This document shows positions 1 through 7,202 of a stretch of DNA of 33,177 nt, piece after piece. The position numbers and the translations under genes were made by a program. Under the pieces are notes generated by a model that was not told where the DNA came from, searched no databases, and worked only from the letters and a program-made list of their open reading frames with translations. Source of the DNA: Deltaproteobacteria bacterium (GTDB lineage Bacteria > Desulfobacterota > BSN033 > UBA1163); NCBI GenBank assembly GCA_018333535.1, contig JAGXTA010000098.1, forward strand, positions 1 to 33,177. The letters are read 5' to 3'. Within the stretch, counting starts at the first letter, position 1; each line of letters begins with the position of its first letter.

Positions 1-69
1 TGTATTGACACATCTTAAAACCAATTCTGGGTAACCTATGTTATGGCATTTGGGAAATAGAGATTAATA

Positions 70-91
70 TGTCAAATTAAGATTTAACCCC
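70..91 (+). repeat. Left copy of cassette-flanking imperfect palindrome
   Basis: The sequence has the form TGTCAAAT..GATTTAACCCC, an imperfect inverted repeat. A close relative of the form TGTCAAAT..GATTTGACCCC lies at 4970-4994 in the same orientation, differing by a 2-base indel and a few substitutions. The two copies bracket the plus-strand four-gene cassette. This could be a REP-like or transposition-associated element, but no transposase is present nearby. Confidence 0.5.
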
Positions 92-101
92 TGTGTTTTT
101 C

Positions 102-130
102 TTGACAAAATTAATAATCTAGAGTCTAAT
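102..130 (+). promoter_or_regulatory. Predicted sigma-70 promoter of the left cassette
   Basis: A perfect -35 box TTGACA (102-107) is followed after 17 bases by TCTAAT (125-130), five of six matches to the -10 consensus. Transcription would start near 137. A ribosome-binding stretch GAAAGG (141-146) stands about 9 bases before the ATG at 156. Prediction from consensus only. Confidence 0.6.
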
Positions 131-131
131 C

Positions 132-145
132 CTTTCAATTGAAAG
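132..145. promoter_or_regulatory. 14-bp perfect palindrome over the predicted transcription start
   Basis: CTTTCAATTGAAAG reads the same on both strands. It covers the predicted start point of the upstream promoter and runs into the ribosome-binding site of the gene at 156. It could be an operator for a dimeric regulator, or a small RNA hairpin that hides the ribosome-binding site. No regulator gene is nearby. Confidence 0.35.
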
Positions 146-155
146 GTGCATTCGT

Positions 156-1067
156 ATGAGAGATAAACTTTATAAACCTATGATGATAATCTCGATCATC
201 ATCATCATTTCCTTTTTGTTCTCATGGGCCTCTGCTCAACAAGAAAAAATTGAGCCAAAATCCGCTGTCAAATACTATACAGAAGACCCCAAAGTCCTCT
301 ACTCGCAGACCTGCCAACTTGCCCGCAGCAAGCAGGAGAGCGATTTGCAGATTCTACAGGCCCGACTGACGGACACGGCCTTCCTGGCAAAGATCGATTC
401 AGCCAAATCCTATGAAGGGCAACCTACGCGCCTCCGTGTGGCAGGCGTACTGCAGATTCTCGCCGAAAACCCTGCACCTCCGGCCCAAAAGGTTCTGCTT
501 TCGCTGACAACATCTCCCGTCTTCCTGGAACACCGGGCACGGGTTGACCTGCTCATCCAGGCCTTGGTGCAAATCAAGCCCGCTCCCCAACAAGCCGTGG
601 TATTCTGGGATAAGCATTTCCAACCAGAGGATGGTTACTCTGCGGTCACCGTCTGGGCACTCTTGAAAAACGGGTCGCCCCCAGCTTTAGCCCTGTTCGA
701 GAAAAGGATGATGGACGTAAGGTTCTCGGAAACCGAACGGCGATATTGGCTTAATGCCTGCGTCCTTCAACACCGAAACGATTTGCCGCTGCTCCAGGCC
801 TGCGAGAGGCTGTTGGCCAGTCGATTGGAAGAGCTCTACCGCCTACTGCTGGTGGATGTTCTGTTCGACTACAAACCAGATGACTGGTATGGGGCGGGCC
901 ATTGGTATAGGCCCCCTCTGAGGGGAAAGGCTACGATCGAGGCTCTGAAGCAGCTTGACACCTTAGGGCGAAAAGCCCTGCAGAATCAGCCCTTATCGAC
1001 ACTGCAGCGGCAGCAGGTGCAATTGGTGTTGCGGGAGGTCGAAGAGTTGCTGCGGAGCAGGAAATGA
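156..1067 (+). CDS. Secreted all-helical protein, paralog of the protein at 3895-4707; candidate periplasmic immunity protein
   Basis: Family not recognised. The 303-residue product starts with a signal peptide: positive residues, a run of Ile/Phe/Leu (about 9-24), then a cleavage-like Ala-Ser-Ala before Gln28. The mature protein should therefore be periplasmic. The rest is predicted mostly helical and Leu/Gln-rich, HEAT-like in appearance but without clear repeats. From about residue 44 onward it closely matches the protein encoded at 3895-4707, which has no signal peptide. The two paralogs bracket a LysM protein and a metalloprotease, so one role that fits is immunity against the metalloprotease in the periplasm. 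A chaperone or adaptor role is an alternative. The ATG at 156 is supported by a ribosome-binding site (GAAAGG) and a strong upstream promoter. Confidence 0.75.
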   Translation: MRDKLYKPMMIISIIIIISFLFSWASAQQEKIEPKSAVKYYTEDPKVLYSQTCQLARSKQESDLQILQARLTDTAFLAKIDSAKSYEGQPTRLRVAGVLQILAENPAPPAQKVLLSLTTSPVFLEHRARVDLLIQALVQIKPAPQQAVVFWDKHFQPEDGYSAVTVWALLKNGSPPALALFEKRMMDVRFSETERRYWLNACVLQHRNDLPLLQACERLLASRLEELYRLLLVDVLFDYKPDDWYGAGHWYRPPLRGKATIEALKQLDTLGRKALQNQPLSTLQRQQVQLVLREVEELLRSRK

Positions 1068-1356
1068 TCTGGGACTCTGGGAAGTGAAGGTCCAATTCTT
1101 CTCAAAGCGAGGACACAATCGGTAGCGATTTACCTCTTAAAAAATGCACCTTGAATCTTGGGAATTTTTTTATTGACATACTATTCCCCGCTTTCGTATA
1201 TTAATCTTCACAAAATAAGTTCTTATCATCCTTTCATCTCATGTAACGTTAGGAGTAGCGCTCAGGGAACGCGGCCCTTAGTTGGTGCAACCCAATTGGA
1301 CCTCCAAGATGTTCTGTATCAACGGTGTCACAGCCGCCCTCTAACTGGAAGAGATA
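1068..1356. other. Intergenic region with second promoter, no gene
   Basis: This gap of 289 bases holds a predicted promoter (1173-1202) and a long leader of roughly 150 bases before the LysM gene at 1357. The reading frame opening at 1158 runs into the LysM gene in another frame and has no coding character. No RNA gene or strong terminator was found. Confidence 0.5.
1173..1202 (+). promoter_or_regulatory. Predicted sigma-70 promoter of the LysM-metalloprotease pair
   Basis: TTGACA (1173-1178) is a perfect -35 box. After an 18-base spacer comes TATATT (1197-1202), five of six matches to the -10 consensus. Transcription would begin near 1209, leaving a leader of about 148 bases before the ATG at 1357. 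This suggests that the LysM and metalloprotease genes can be expressed apart from the gene at 156. Confidence 0.5.
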
Positions 1357-2100
1357 ATGATCAATTACAAGGTGAAACAAGGGGATTGTCTGGCCAGCAT
1401 TGCCGAGAAACACGGGTTCTCCTGGGAGACCCTGTGGAACTTACCCGAAAATAACGGGCTCCGTCGCAAGCATCAGGAGCCTACGATCCTGTTACCCGAT
1501 GAGATCGTGCGGATACCGGACCGGCGCGAAAAGGAAGAGAATGGGGCAACGGAGCAACGCCACCGGTTCCGGAAAAAGGGAACGCCGGCGCTCCTGCGTT
1601 TACAGGTGATGAGGCCAGCAGAGCCTGATGAAGAGCAACCTTCTGAGCTGACGGGTGAAGAAGCCCCGGAAGAGGAGCCGTTGGAGGTCGTGGAAGAGGA
1701 TCCACCTCCACCGGACGCAGAAGCGGACGAGCCCTGGGCTGATGCCCCATACGTCTTGAACATTGATGGCAGGCTAACCGAGGGACGTACCGATGGGGAG
1801 GGAAAGCTGGAAGTGCCAATTCCACCGGGAGCGAGGAAGGGCCGATTGACGATGGAGCCAGGTACGGAGCGGGAAAAGGTCTACCCTCTGCGCTTGGGAC
1901 ACTTGGATCCAATCACCTCAGTGTCTGGGGTTGCAGACCGGCTGAATAATCTCGGTTATCACAATGGCTCCCGGCCGACCGAGATGACCCCTGATCTTCG
2001 GGAAGCCCTGCGGGCGTTTCAGAAAGCAAATAACCTGCGGGAATCGGGCGAGGCTGATCAAGCGACTCAGGATAAGCTGAGCGAAATACATGGTTCGTAG
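1357..2100 (+). CDS. LysM + beta-sandwich + peptidoglycan-binding protein paired with the metalloprotease
   Basis: The 247-residue protein has three parts. Residues 3-54 are a LysM-like domain (KQGDCLASIAEKHG, closing with a VRIPD strand). About 78-182 is a beta-rich domain with the pattern YVLNIDG..TEGRTDGEGKL that resembles a transthyretin-like fold, here interrupted by an acidic Pro/Glu-rich linker (about 87-127). Residues 188-245 are a peptidoglycan_binding_1-like helical domain (RLNNLGY...LRAFQKANNL). There is no signal peptide, so it is probably a cytoplasmic cargo, adaptor or spike component rather than an ordinary exported wall-binder. Paralogs lie at 6131-6838 and 9003-9635, and each precedes a predicted hydrolase. 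The start has a GGAAGAG ribosome-binding site just upstream. The acidic linker is absent from the paralogs. Confidence 0.85.
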   Translation: MINYKVKQGDCLASIAEKHGFSWETLWNLPENNGLRRKHQEPTILLPDEIVRIPDRREKEENGATEQRHRFRKKGTPALLRLQVMRPAEPDEEQPSELTGEEAPEEEPLEVVEEDPPPPDAEADEPWADAPYVLNIDGRLTEGRTDGEGKLEVPIPPGARKGRLTMEPGTEREKVYPLRLGHLDPITSVSGVADRLNNLGYHNGSRPTEMTPDLREALRAFQKANNLRESGEADQATQDKLSEIHGS

Positions 2101-2140
2101 CTTCGGACCGCCAAGTCAAGGAACGGAGAAAAGTCGAGAT

Positions 2141-3880
2141 ATGGCGCTCAGTAATCGTATCAGGATAATCTTCGCGACAGTTGGTGTCCGCAGGGAGAGC
2201 CCGCGATGGGGGCCAAGCGAGTGGACGTTTCGGGCAATAGTGGCCGGACAAGCCGTGGGTAATCCTGATACTCGATTTCTGGCCAACGCCCGCGAGAATA
2301 TTGACCTGCCGGAGGCAACCTGGTCGCACACCGTTGACATTTCAGCGCTGGACAGTATTGAGATCACATTCGCAGGGACCGCAATTGCCGAGAGCGGAAA
2401 TCATGATCTCGGCAGGGTCCGATGGGTGATGCGGACCTTTGGACAGCAGGAGCGCCTTCTGACCAACCGGTTTTTTGCGCTGACGATTCGAGTGGAAGTG
2501 GAAATCGAGGGGGCATTCGGAACCCATCTGGAAAACGCGATTTACGCCTCCCGAGAAGTTAGCGGTCAAACGATTTGGACAACGGCATCCGGCCGGCGGA
2601 TGGTTGCACGGCTCGAGTTTTGCGAGGTGCGACCGGTTATGAGCGATGCAACGATGCCGCCAAGACCCAGACAGCCACCCGGTGCAGGGCCCGAAGTCCG
2701 TAACGGGAGGGGGCGGCCACAAATCATGCCGACCGATCAGATCAATTTTATTCATAACCCCAGTGTAATCCCGATGCTATCGGCTGCCGAAGCCAACGAT
2801 CAGACTGCCGCCTGCATCGAATACACATACTACCGTCCGAGCGCATTGGCGTTCACCAATCAGGATGATCGGCTGCGGTGGTCGAAGGTATCGGTGGCCG
2901 ATGGCGGAGACGTTGAATTCGTGGGCGGCGACCGGGGGCTTATCATCTACGTCCGCGGCGTCCATGAGGGGGAGGTCCGATTGGAGTGCCGCATGGAAGG
3001 TGTGGTTCTTGCGACATATCGGGCCTTGGTTCGGCAGATCCGTGACATCCCATGCCGCTTCAACATCCTCAACGGTCCGGCCGGGGCCGTTCCGAGTTCG
3101 GGTCACCAAGAAGTGAACAATCACATGCAGGTGGCCAATATCTTCCTGCGTCAGGTTGGGCTGCGACTGGTCCTGGATACCGATGTGACCGTGACCGATG
3201 GTGCAGTCGCCTCGGCTATCCCCGGGATCTTTCGGATTTCCGTAGGCGCTGGTGTCACCAGAAATGTCACGGGAAACTATCCGGGAAGTAACCGGCTGAA
3301 TTATCGGCCCGACGTGCTCAATATTGCTTATATCCATTCTGACTTCATTGGTGGCGGATGGGTAGGCTTTGGAATGGCATCAGATTTCTCGGCAAACAAC
3401 CTGCCCGGAGATCGTGTGGAAGATAGCGGGACACCCTCCACCTCGTGGATAAGGCCCTGTGGGATTCCACCCGACGCAACTGCTGGCACGGTTCGCATGA
3501 GGGTCTTCCGCGGGAACCAACGGCGCACAGGGCATCCACAGTTGTATGCCCTGTATGTGACCAATGCCAGCGGCAATCCAACTACGCAAGCCGGTATCTT
3601 GACCTACGGAGGTACTATCGCACACGAGGTCGGGCATATCCTGACTTTACGACACCGGATAGGCGCTGGAAACGATACTTTAAGCCGACCCCTCGGCACC
3701 AACCTCATGCATGGAACGAATCCTTCCACGCTTGCCCAGGACCTTGATATCGTCCAGGCCCGGGCTGTCTTAGGCTGTCCGTTAGTTCGGGCTCCGGCCG
3801 CCGCACCTGCTCCTGCTGCTGCTCCTGCGGCTCCCGCTGCAGCTCCAGCCGGGCCGGCGCCTGCAGCGCCAGGACCTTGA
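2141..3880 (+). CDS. Metzincin-like zinc metalloprotease with Ala/Pro-rich tail, candidate T6SS effector
   Basis: From the ATG at 2141 the product is 579 residues. Near the C-terminus (residues 495-505) is HEVGHILTLRH, which fits the HExxHxxxxxH zinc site of metzincins with Thr where Gly is usual. About 18 residues later comes LMHG, a candidate Met-turn. The first 300 residues look beta-rich and match no family I recognise. The last 30 residues are almost only Ala, Pro and Gly, like a flexible tail. No signal peptide is seen, consistent with T6SS delivery rather than Sec export. An in-frame ATG at 2090 overlaps the LysM stop, but I chose 2141 because GGAG (2125-2128) precedes it. It directly follows a LysM protein and is followed by a candidate immunity gene. 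A protease role is strong; effector status is inferred from context. Confidence 0.75.
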   Translation: MALSNRIRIIFATVGVRRESPRWGPSEWTFRAIVAGQAVGNPDTRFLANARENIDLPEATWSHTVDISALDSIEITFAGTAIAESGNHDLGRVRWVMRTFGQQERLLTNRFFALTIRVEVEIEGAFGTHLENAIYASREVSGQTIWTTASGRRMVARLEFCEVRPVMSDATMPPRPRQPPGAGPEVRNGRGRPQIMPTDQINFIHNPSVIPMLSAAEANDQTAACIEYTYYRPSALAFTNQDDRLRWSKVSVADGGDVEFVGGDRGLIIYVRGVHEGEVRLECRMEGVVLATYRALVRQIRDIPCRFNILNGPAGAVPSSGHQEVNNHMQVANIFLRQVGLRLVLDTDVTVTDGAVASAIPGIFRISVGAGVTRNVTGNYPGSNRLNYRPDVLNIAYIHSDFIGGGWVGFGMASDFSANNLPGDRVEDSGTPSTSWIRPCGIPPDATAGTVRMRVFRGNQRRTGHPQLYALYVTNASGNPTTQAGILTYGGTIAHEVGHILTLRHRIGAGNDTLSRPLGTNLMHGTNPSTLAQDLDIVQARAVLGCPLVRAPAAAPAPAAAPAAPAAAPAGPAPAAPGP

Positions 3881-3894
3881 GAAAGGAATCTTCA

Positions 3895-4707
3895 ATGCCA
3901 GATCAAGTCACAAAAGCTGCTACTCCAGAAAACTCCAAAGTCCTCTACTCCCATGCCTGTCAACTTGCTCGCAGCATGCAGGATAGCGATTTCCTGACTC
4001 TACAGGTCTGGCTGACGGACAGGGCCTTTCTGAGCAATCTCGATTCAGCCCAGGCCTATGAGGGTCAAGCCATCCGCCTCCGTGTGGCAGGCATACTGCA
4101 GGTTCTTTCCGAAAATCCCTCTCCATCGGCTCAAAAGGTTTTACTCTCGCTGACGACGTCTCCTGTCTTCTTAGAATACCGGTCACGGGTGGACCTGCTC
4201 ATTCAGGCTTTGGTGCAGATCAGGCCCGCTCCCCAACAAGCTGTGGTATTCTGGGATAAGTATTTCCAGCCCGAGGATGGCTACTCCGGAGTGACTGTCT
4301 GGGCGCTGATGGATAATGGCTCAGTGCCAGCTATCACCCTGTTCGAAAAGAAAATGGTAGATGTACGATTTCCGGAGACCGAGCGTCAGTATTGGCTTAC
4401 GGCCCCTGTTCTTCAGCATCGTAACGATCTCCCGTTGCTTCAGGCTTGCGAGCGGTTGTTAAACAGCCACCTCGAGGAACCGTATCGTCTTCTCCTGGTG
4501 GACGTCCTATTCGACTACCAACCGTACGAGTGGTATGGAGCGCGCCACTGGTATAAGCCTCCTCCTCGAGCCAAGGCTTCAAAGGAGGCCCTGGCTCAGC
4601 TCCGTGTCATTGGACGAAAGGCGCTGGATAGCCAGCCTCTCTCCAGCATTCAACAGGAGAAGGTTAGGCTAGTGATGCGGGAACTCGATGCATTGCTTGG
4701 TAGTTGA
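3895..4707 (+). CDS. Cytosolic paralog of the secreted protein at 156; candidate immunity or chaperone
   Basis: This 270-residue helical protein is a close relative of the mature part of the product of 156-1067. Shared stretches include LLSLTTSPVFLE, DLLIQALVQI and QHRNDLPLLQACERLL. It has no signal peptide or membrane segment. A TTG at 3877 could extend it by six codons, but AAAGGA sits seven bases before the ATG at 3895, so that start is preferred. It begins 14 bases after the metalloprotease stop and is probably cotranscribed with it. One copy in the cytosol and one in the periplasm would protect both compartments from the same toxin; alternatively this copy is a loading chaperone. Similarity between the two genes seems to continue for a few bases past the stop codons (ATGATCTGG), pointing to a recent duplication. 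Confidence 0.75.
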   Translation: MPDQVTKAATPENSKVLYSHACQLARSMQDSDFLTLQVWLTDRAFLSNLDSAQAYEGQAIRLRVAGILQVLSENPSPSAQKVLLSLTTSPVFLEYRSRVDLLIQALVQIRPAPQQAVVFWDKYFQPEDGYSGVTVWALMDNGSVPAITLFEKKMVDVRFPETERQYWLTAPVLQHRNDLPLLQACERLLNSHLEEPYRLLLVDVLFDYQPYEWYGARHWYKPPPRAKASKEALAQLRVIGRKALDSQPLSSIQQEKVRLVMRELDALLGS

Positions 4708-4819
4708 AAATGATCTGGAACGTGGGGTTCATCTGGAGGAAGGCGGCCTTAAGAAATCGTGTTCCAAGTAATCGTCCAAATGTAATCGTCCAAAGCAATA
4801 AATACACCCGAAAGGGATT

Positions 4820-4929
4820 CAATACATCAAGGCATTCTTGGGGTGATTCCAGACCTTTTCCCAGAAGAGCCCATGCCTCTCCGCAATGCTTGAAAGACAA
4901 TCCCCCTGTTTGACTTTGTATTCGGGCAT
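4820..4929 (-). pseudogene. Truncated LysM-protein gene (first 36 codons only)
   Basis: Reading the minus strand from the ATG at 4929 gives a LysM start nearly identical to that at 9635: M-P-x-Y-KVKQGDC, then SIA-x-RHGLFWE, then V/I-WNHPKN. After NHPKN the similarity stops abruptly and a TGA follows at about 4820. The beta-sandwich and peptidoglycan-binding domains are missing. It lies just downstream of the caspase-like gene on the same strand, where a further LysM-effector pair would be expected. I read it as the relic of a lost cassette, cut when the neighbouring plus-strand cassette arrived or by deletion. Confidence 0.75.
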
Positions 4930-4969
4930 TTTTTCTCTCTGGAGATTTATTTTTTGTGCATGCTTCAGA

Positions 4970-4994
4970 TGTCAAATCAAAAGATTTGACCCCC
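4970..4994 (+). repeat. Right copy of cassette-flanking palindrome (perfect 8-bp stem)
   Basis: GTCAAATC (4971-4978), a four-A loop and GATTTGAC (4983-4990) form a perfect hairpin followed by a run of C. It is a diverged copy of the element at 70-91. It also sits 17 bases past the stop of the caspase-like gene, so it may weakly end that transcript, although no U-run follows. Confidence 0.5.
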
Positions 4995-5006
4995 TCACTG
5001 ACTATT

Positions 5007-6113
5007 CTACCTCCTCTCCAATCGCTGTCGCCAGGCCTCGAGGCATCTCCTCTGCAAACTCGTCTGTTCGAAATCAACCGGCCAGAGAGGAATAAAATGT
5101 ATCGCGTCTTCCGGGCTGGGAAAGTCATTCTCTCCATAACCCATATCCTGAAAGGCCCGGCGCAGGAGTGGCTTAAACAAATTATAAGCATCCCCAATGC
5201 GTTCAGCACCCTGGAGACAATGGTCAAAGAGAGAGACGGCGGTCCCTACTTTGAATCTCACCAGATAAGGGCGTTCCAAAGTATCCCCAGGACCGAGGTG
5301 CCCCCAGACTTCTGCCTGTGATTTGGTTCGGGTAAGGGACTGCTGAAAACGCTGGGCAAAGGGAGAAGTAGCGGGCTGATAGGGCTGTTGATCGTCGCCA
5401 GCCGTTGAGCAAGCAAAAAAGACCCACCGGATATCATCTGCCAGAAATTCCTGAATCCGGTCTATGAATGAATCAATCTGTCCATTCGTCAATTCGCCTC
5501 CAAGATGGATCTTATTGGTAAATCCATGATGCACGGAAGCAATAACGTTGATAGGGCCGAATAGACGACCAACGCTTGTGATGAATGACGCCACCTCATC
5601 CATACTTTCTCGCATGGCTCCTGGATTTAAAACATTGTCAATGGCGTCGAGCTCCCGATGAAGGTTTTGGCCTCGATTCTGAAAGGTAGACATGTCAGTC
5701 ATTGTTCCAAGAGGTAAGGGGGTTGTCGTGTTGTTGATAGCGTCTGCATGGTCCTGTTTTACTTCCTCCAATCGTTCACGGCGTTGGTCATCTGTCCTTC
5801 CCTCTTCCCACCACCAATCAGTAAGTTCCTGCTGACTATTGCTAAAAAAATGGCTGAGGAGTCTTTGATAACACCAATTACAACCTCCGCTCCTGCCACC
5901 GCTCCTTGTGATTCCTCGAATCAAATTCGTGGCGTGGTGCTCAGGATTTTGGTCATAGAGAACCACGACATTACGCAGGTGAAAGGTACTGGTCGCGTCG
6001 TGGGTTGCTAAAAAATTTAAGAGGTTGCCCAGTCGATTGCTACTGAACGCGCTTGCCTGGTAAAGAGGATCAGGCAACTCGCTTCCTGTTGATTCAGGTG
6101 CTTCATCTACCAT
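5007..6113 (-). CDS. Caspase-like (clan CD-like) cysteine peptidase, candidate T6SS effector
   Basis: The 368-residue product carries two motifs in clan CD order and setting. A strand-like IASVHHG (His195/His196-Gly197) is followed 39 residues later by RWVFFACSTAG (Cys235). A third conserved-looking block, EVWGHLGPGDTLERPY, follows. Hydrophobic strands before the His-Gly and before the Cys match caspase, gingipain and CHAT peptidases, in which these two residues form the catalytic dyad. No signal peptide or membrane segment is visible. The N-terminal 150 residues (with a Trp-rich WWWEEGR stretch) are unassigned. The ATG at 6113 has an AAGGA site nine bases upstream. It follows the LysM gene by only 17 bases and the PAAR gene sits upstream of that. 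No partner that looks like an immunity gene lies downstream. Peptidase assignment is by motif only. Confidence 0.6.
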   Translation of the reverse strand: MVDEAPESTGSELPDPLYQASAFSSNRLGNLLNFLATHDATSTFHLRNVVVLYDQNPEHHATNLIRGITRSGGRSGGCNWCYQRLLSHFFSNSQQELTDWWWEEGRTDDQRRERLEEVKQDHADAINNTTTPLPLGTMTDMSTFQNRGQNLHRELDAIDNVLNPGAMRESMDEVASFITSVGRLFGPINVIASVHHGFTNKIHLGGELTNGQIDSFIDRIQEFLADDIRWVFFACSTAGDDQQPYQPATSPFAQRFQQSLTRTKSQAEVWGHLGPGDTLERPYLVRFKVGTAVSLFDHCLQGAERIGDAYNLFKPLLRRAFQDMGYGENDFPSPEDAIHFIPLWPVDFEQTSLQRRCLEAWRQRLERR

Positions 6114-6130
6114 CGATACTTTTCCTTCAA

Positions 6131-6838
6131 CTAAATTTGATTGAGGTCTTTAAGCTTCTCCTGAGTCTCTGTGTTTGCCTCGCCAGCAACCTGGAGATTA
6201 TTTAAACTTTGAAAAGTTCGCAAGGCAGCCTGCATTTGAGGTCCAGGGGTGCCCTCCATTCCTCCCCGGACATATCCGAGGTTATGCAACCGGGCTTGTA
6301 TCCCTGAATCTTCGTCCTCCGGATCAAGGTGTCCGATCAGGACCTGGATCGGGCGGCCAAAAATCGTTAAGATGGCTCGATCCACATCGGGCAGCACATG
6401 CTCCACACGGATGATACCTTCACTCTCAGTCTCTCCTTCGATGGTTCGGTCTCCTATCGATAAAGTATAAGGGATAGGTCTCTGTGGTTTCTGGGTATTG
6501 GCATGGATTGGAAGCGTGGAGGGAATGATCTGGAGCACAAGGGTCTGAGAGGGAATCTTCAGTTTAAACCGGTGTCGGGTTTCCGTGCCCCCTGACTCTT
6601 CCCGCATACGTTTATCAGGGATGAAGACCCAATCACCAGGGAGAAGGATGTTTTGATTTTTCCTGCGGCTCTTTAACTCTTCATTGGCAGAGTGATCCCA
6701 GATCGTCTCGGGAACGTGACCATTCTTTTTAGCGAGGCCACCGATGGTTTCTCCCTGACGGATGCGGTGCCACTTCCCATCGGCCGCCGAACCTTTTGGA
6801 ACAGGACCTTTGGTTTGGGGGGTCGTCGAAGGACACAT
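6131..6838 (-). CDS. LysM + beta-sandwich + peptidoglycan-binding protein paired with the caspase-like peptidase
   Basis: The 235-residue product shares its architecture with the proteins at 1357 and 9003: LysM-like domain (about 23-74, RQGETIGGLAKKNG ... WVFIPD), a beta-rich transthyretin-like part (about 96-167) and a peptidoglycan_binding_1-like domain (176-233, RLHNLGYVRGG ... LRTFQSLNNL). It differs in a 20-residue N-terminal Pro/Lys/Gly-rich extension. It begins seven bases after the PAAR stop with an AAGG site, and the caspase-like gene follows 17 bases after its stop. PAAR, LysM and peptidase thus look like one spike-tip-plus-cargo unit. With no export signal, a role in docking cargo on the spike, or in holding it near peptidoglycan after delivery, is inferred. 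Confidence 0.85.
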   Translation of the reverse strand: MCPSTTPQTKGPVPKGSAADGKWHRIRQGETIGGLAKKNGHVPETIWDHSANEELKSRRKNQNILLPGDWVFIPDKRMREESGGTETRHRFKLKIPSQTLVLQIIPSTLPIHANTQKPQRPIPYTLSIGDRTIEGETESEGIIRVEHVLPDVDRAILTIFGRPIQVLIGHLDPEDEDSGIQARLHNLGYVRGGMEGTPGPQMQAALRTFQSLNNLQVAGEANTETQEKLKDLNQI

Positions 6839-6845
6839 CTTTGCC

Positions 6846-7202
6846 TTAACCCCCGATCTTTACCGTCCGGGTGGCCGCCAGTTTTGAATCGCCTAAAAAA
6901 ACGCCGCACCCAGCCGTATCCACGATCCAGCGGGCCGCAGGCAAACCGCCGATCAAAACCGTGGCACTGCCTTTGACAATGGGAACCGAAGGAGGCACTG
7001 ATGGTGGAGGGCCTGCCTGTGGCGGATGGGCGATGCCGGCAGATAGAGCCCCCGTACAGGTCACAAAGTCTCCTACAACTGCGGCCGGAAGATATTCGAT
7101 AAGGACAGTCATGGGTCGTCCCGGTAAGGGCGGGCCAATCACTCCACTTGGCACGAGTTGATCATGCGTGATGGAATCCAATATTCTTGCTGCAGGAAAC
7201 AT
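6846..7202 (-). CDS. PAAR-domain spike tip protein
   Basis: The 118-residue protein begins with PAARILDSITHD, the name-giving PAAR motif with its following Asp/His. A second PAAR-like motif, LIGGLPAARWIVDTAGCG, comes near residue 90. His and Cys residues in these loops fit the zinc-binding cone that caps the VgrG spike. Gly/Pro-rich spacing (PPSVPPSVP) links the halves. The length is that of a stand-alone PAAR protein with no effector extension, so cargo must be carried by separate proteins; the LysM and peptidase genes that follow are the obvious candidates. AGGAG eight bases upstream supports the start. The 288-base gap upstream suggests its own expression unit. Confidence 0.92.
   Translation of the reverse strand: MFPAARILDSITHDQLVPSGVIGPPLPGRPMTVLIEYLPAAVVGDFVTCTGALSAGIAHPPQAGPPPSVPPSVPIVKGSATVLIGGLPAARWIVDTAGCGVFLGDSKLAATRTVKIGG

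Larger units (their letters stand above)
4708..5006. other. Gap between convergent genes holding a LysM gene remnant and a palindrome
   Basis: This 299-base stretch lies between the plus-strand cassette and the minus-strand caspase-like gene. It holds the 5' fragment of a LysM gene (4820-4929) and the right copy of the flanking palindrome (4970-4994). The remaining part (4708-4819) has no recognisable coding content. Confidence 0.55.

Noticed and set aside
1-40. TTGACA at position 5 as promoter
   Set aside because: No acceptable -10 box lies 16-18 bases downstream; the promoter at 102-130 is far better.
1158-1454. 98-codon plus-strand frame before the LysM gene
   Set aside because: It overlaps the LysM gene in another frame, has no ribosome-binding site and shows no domain or natural composition.
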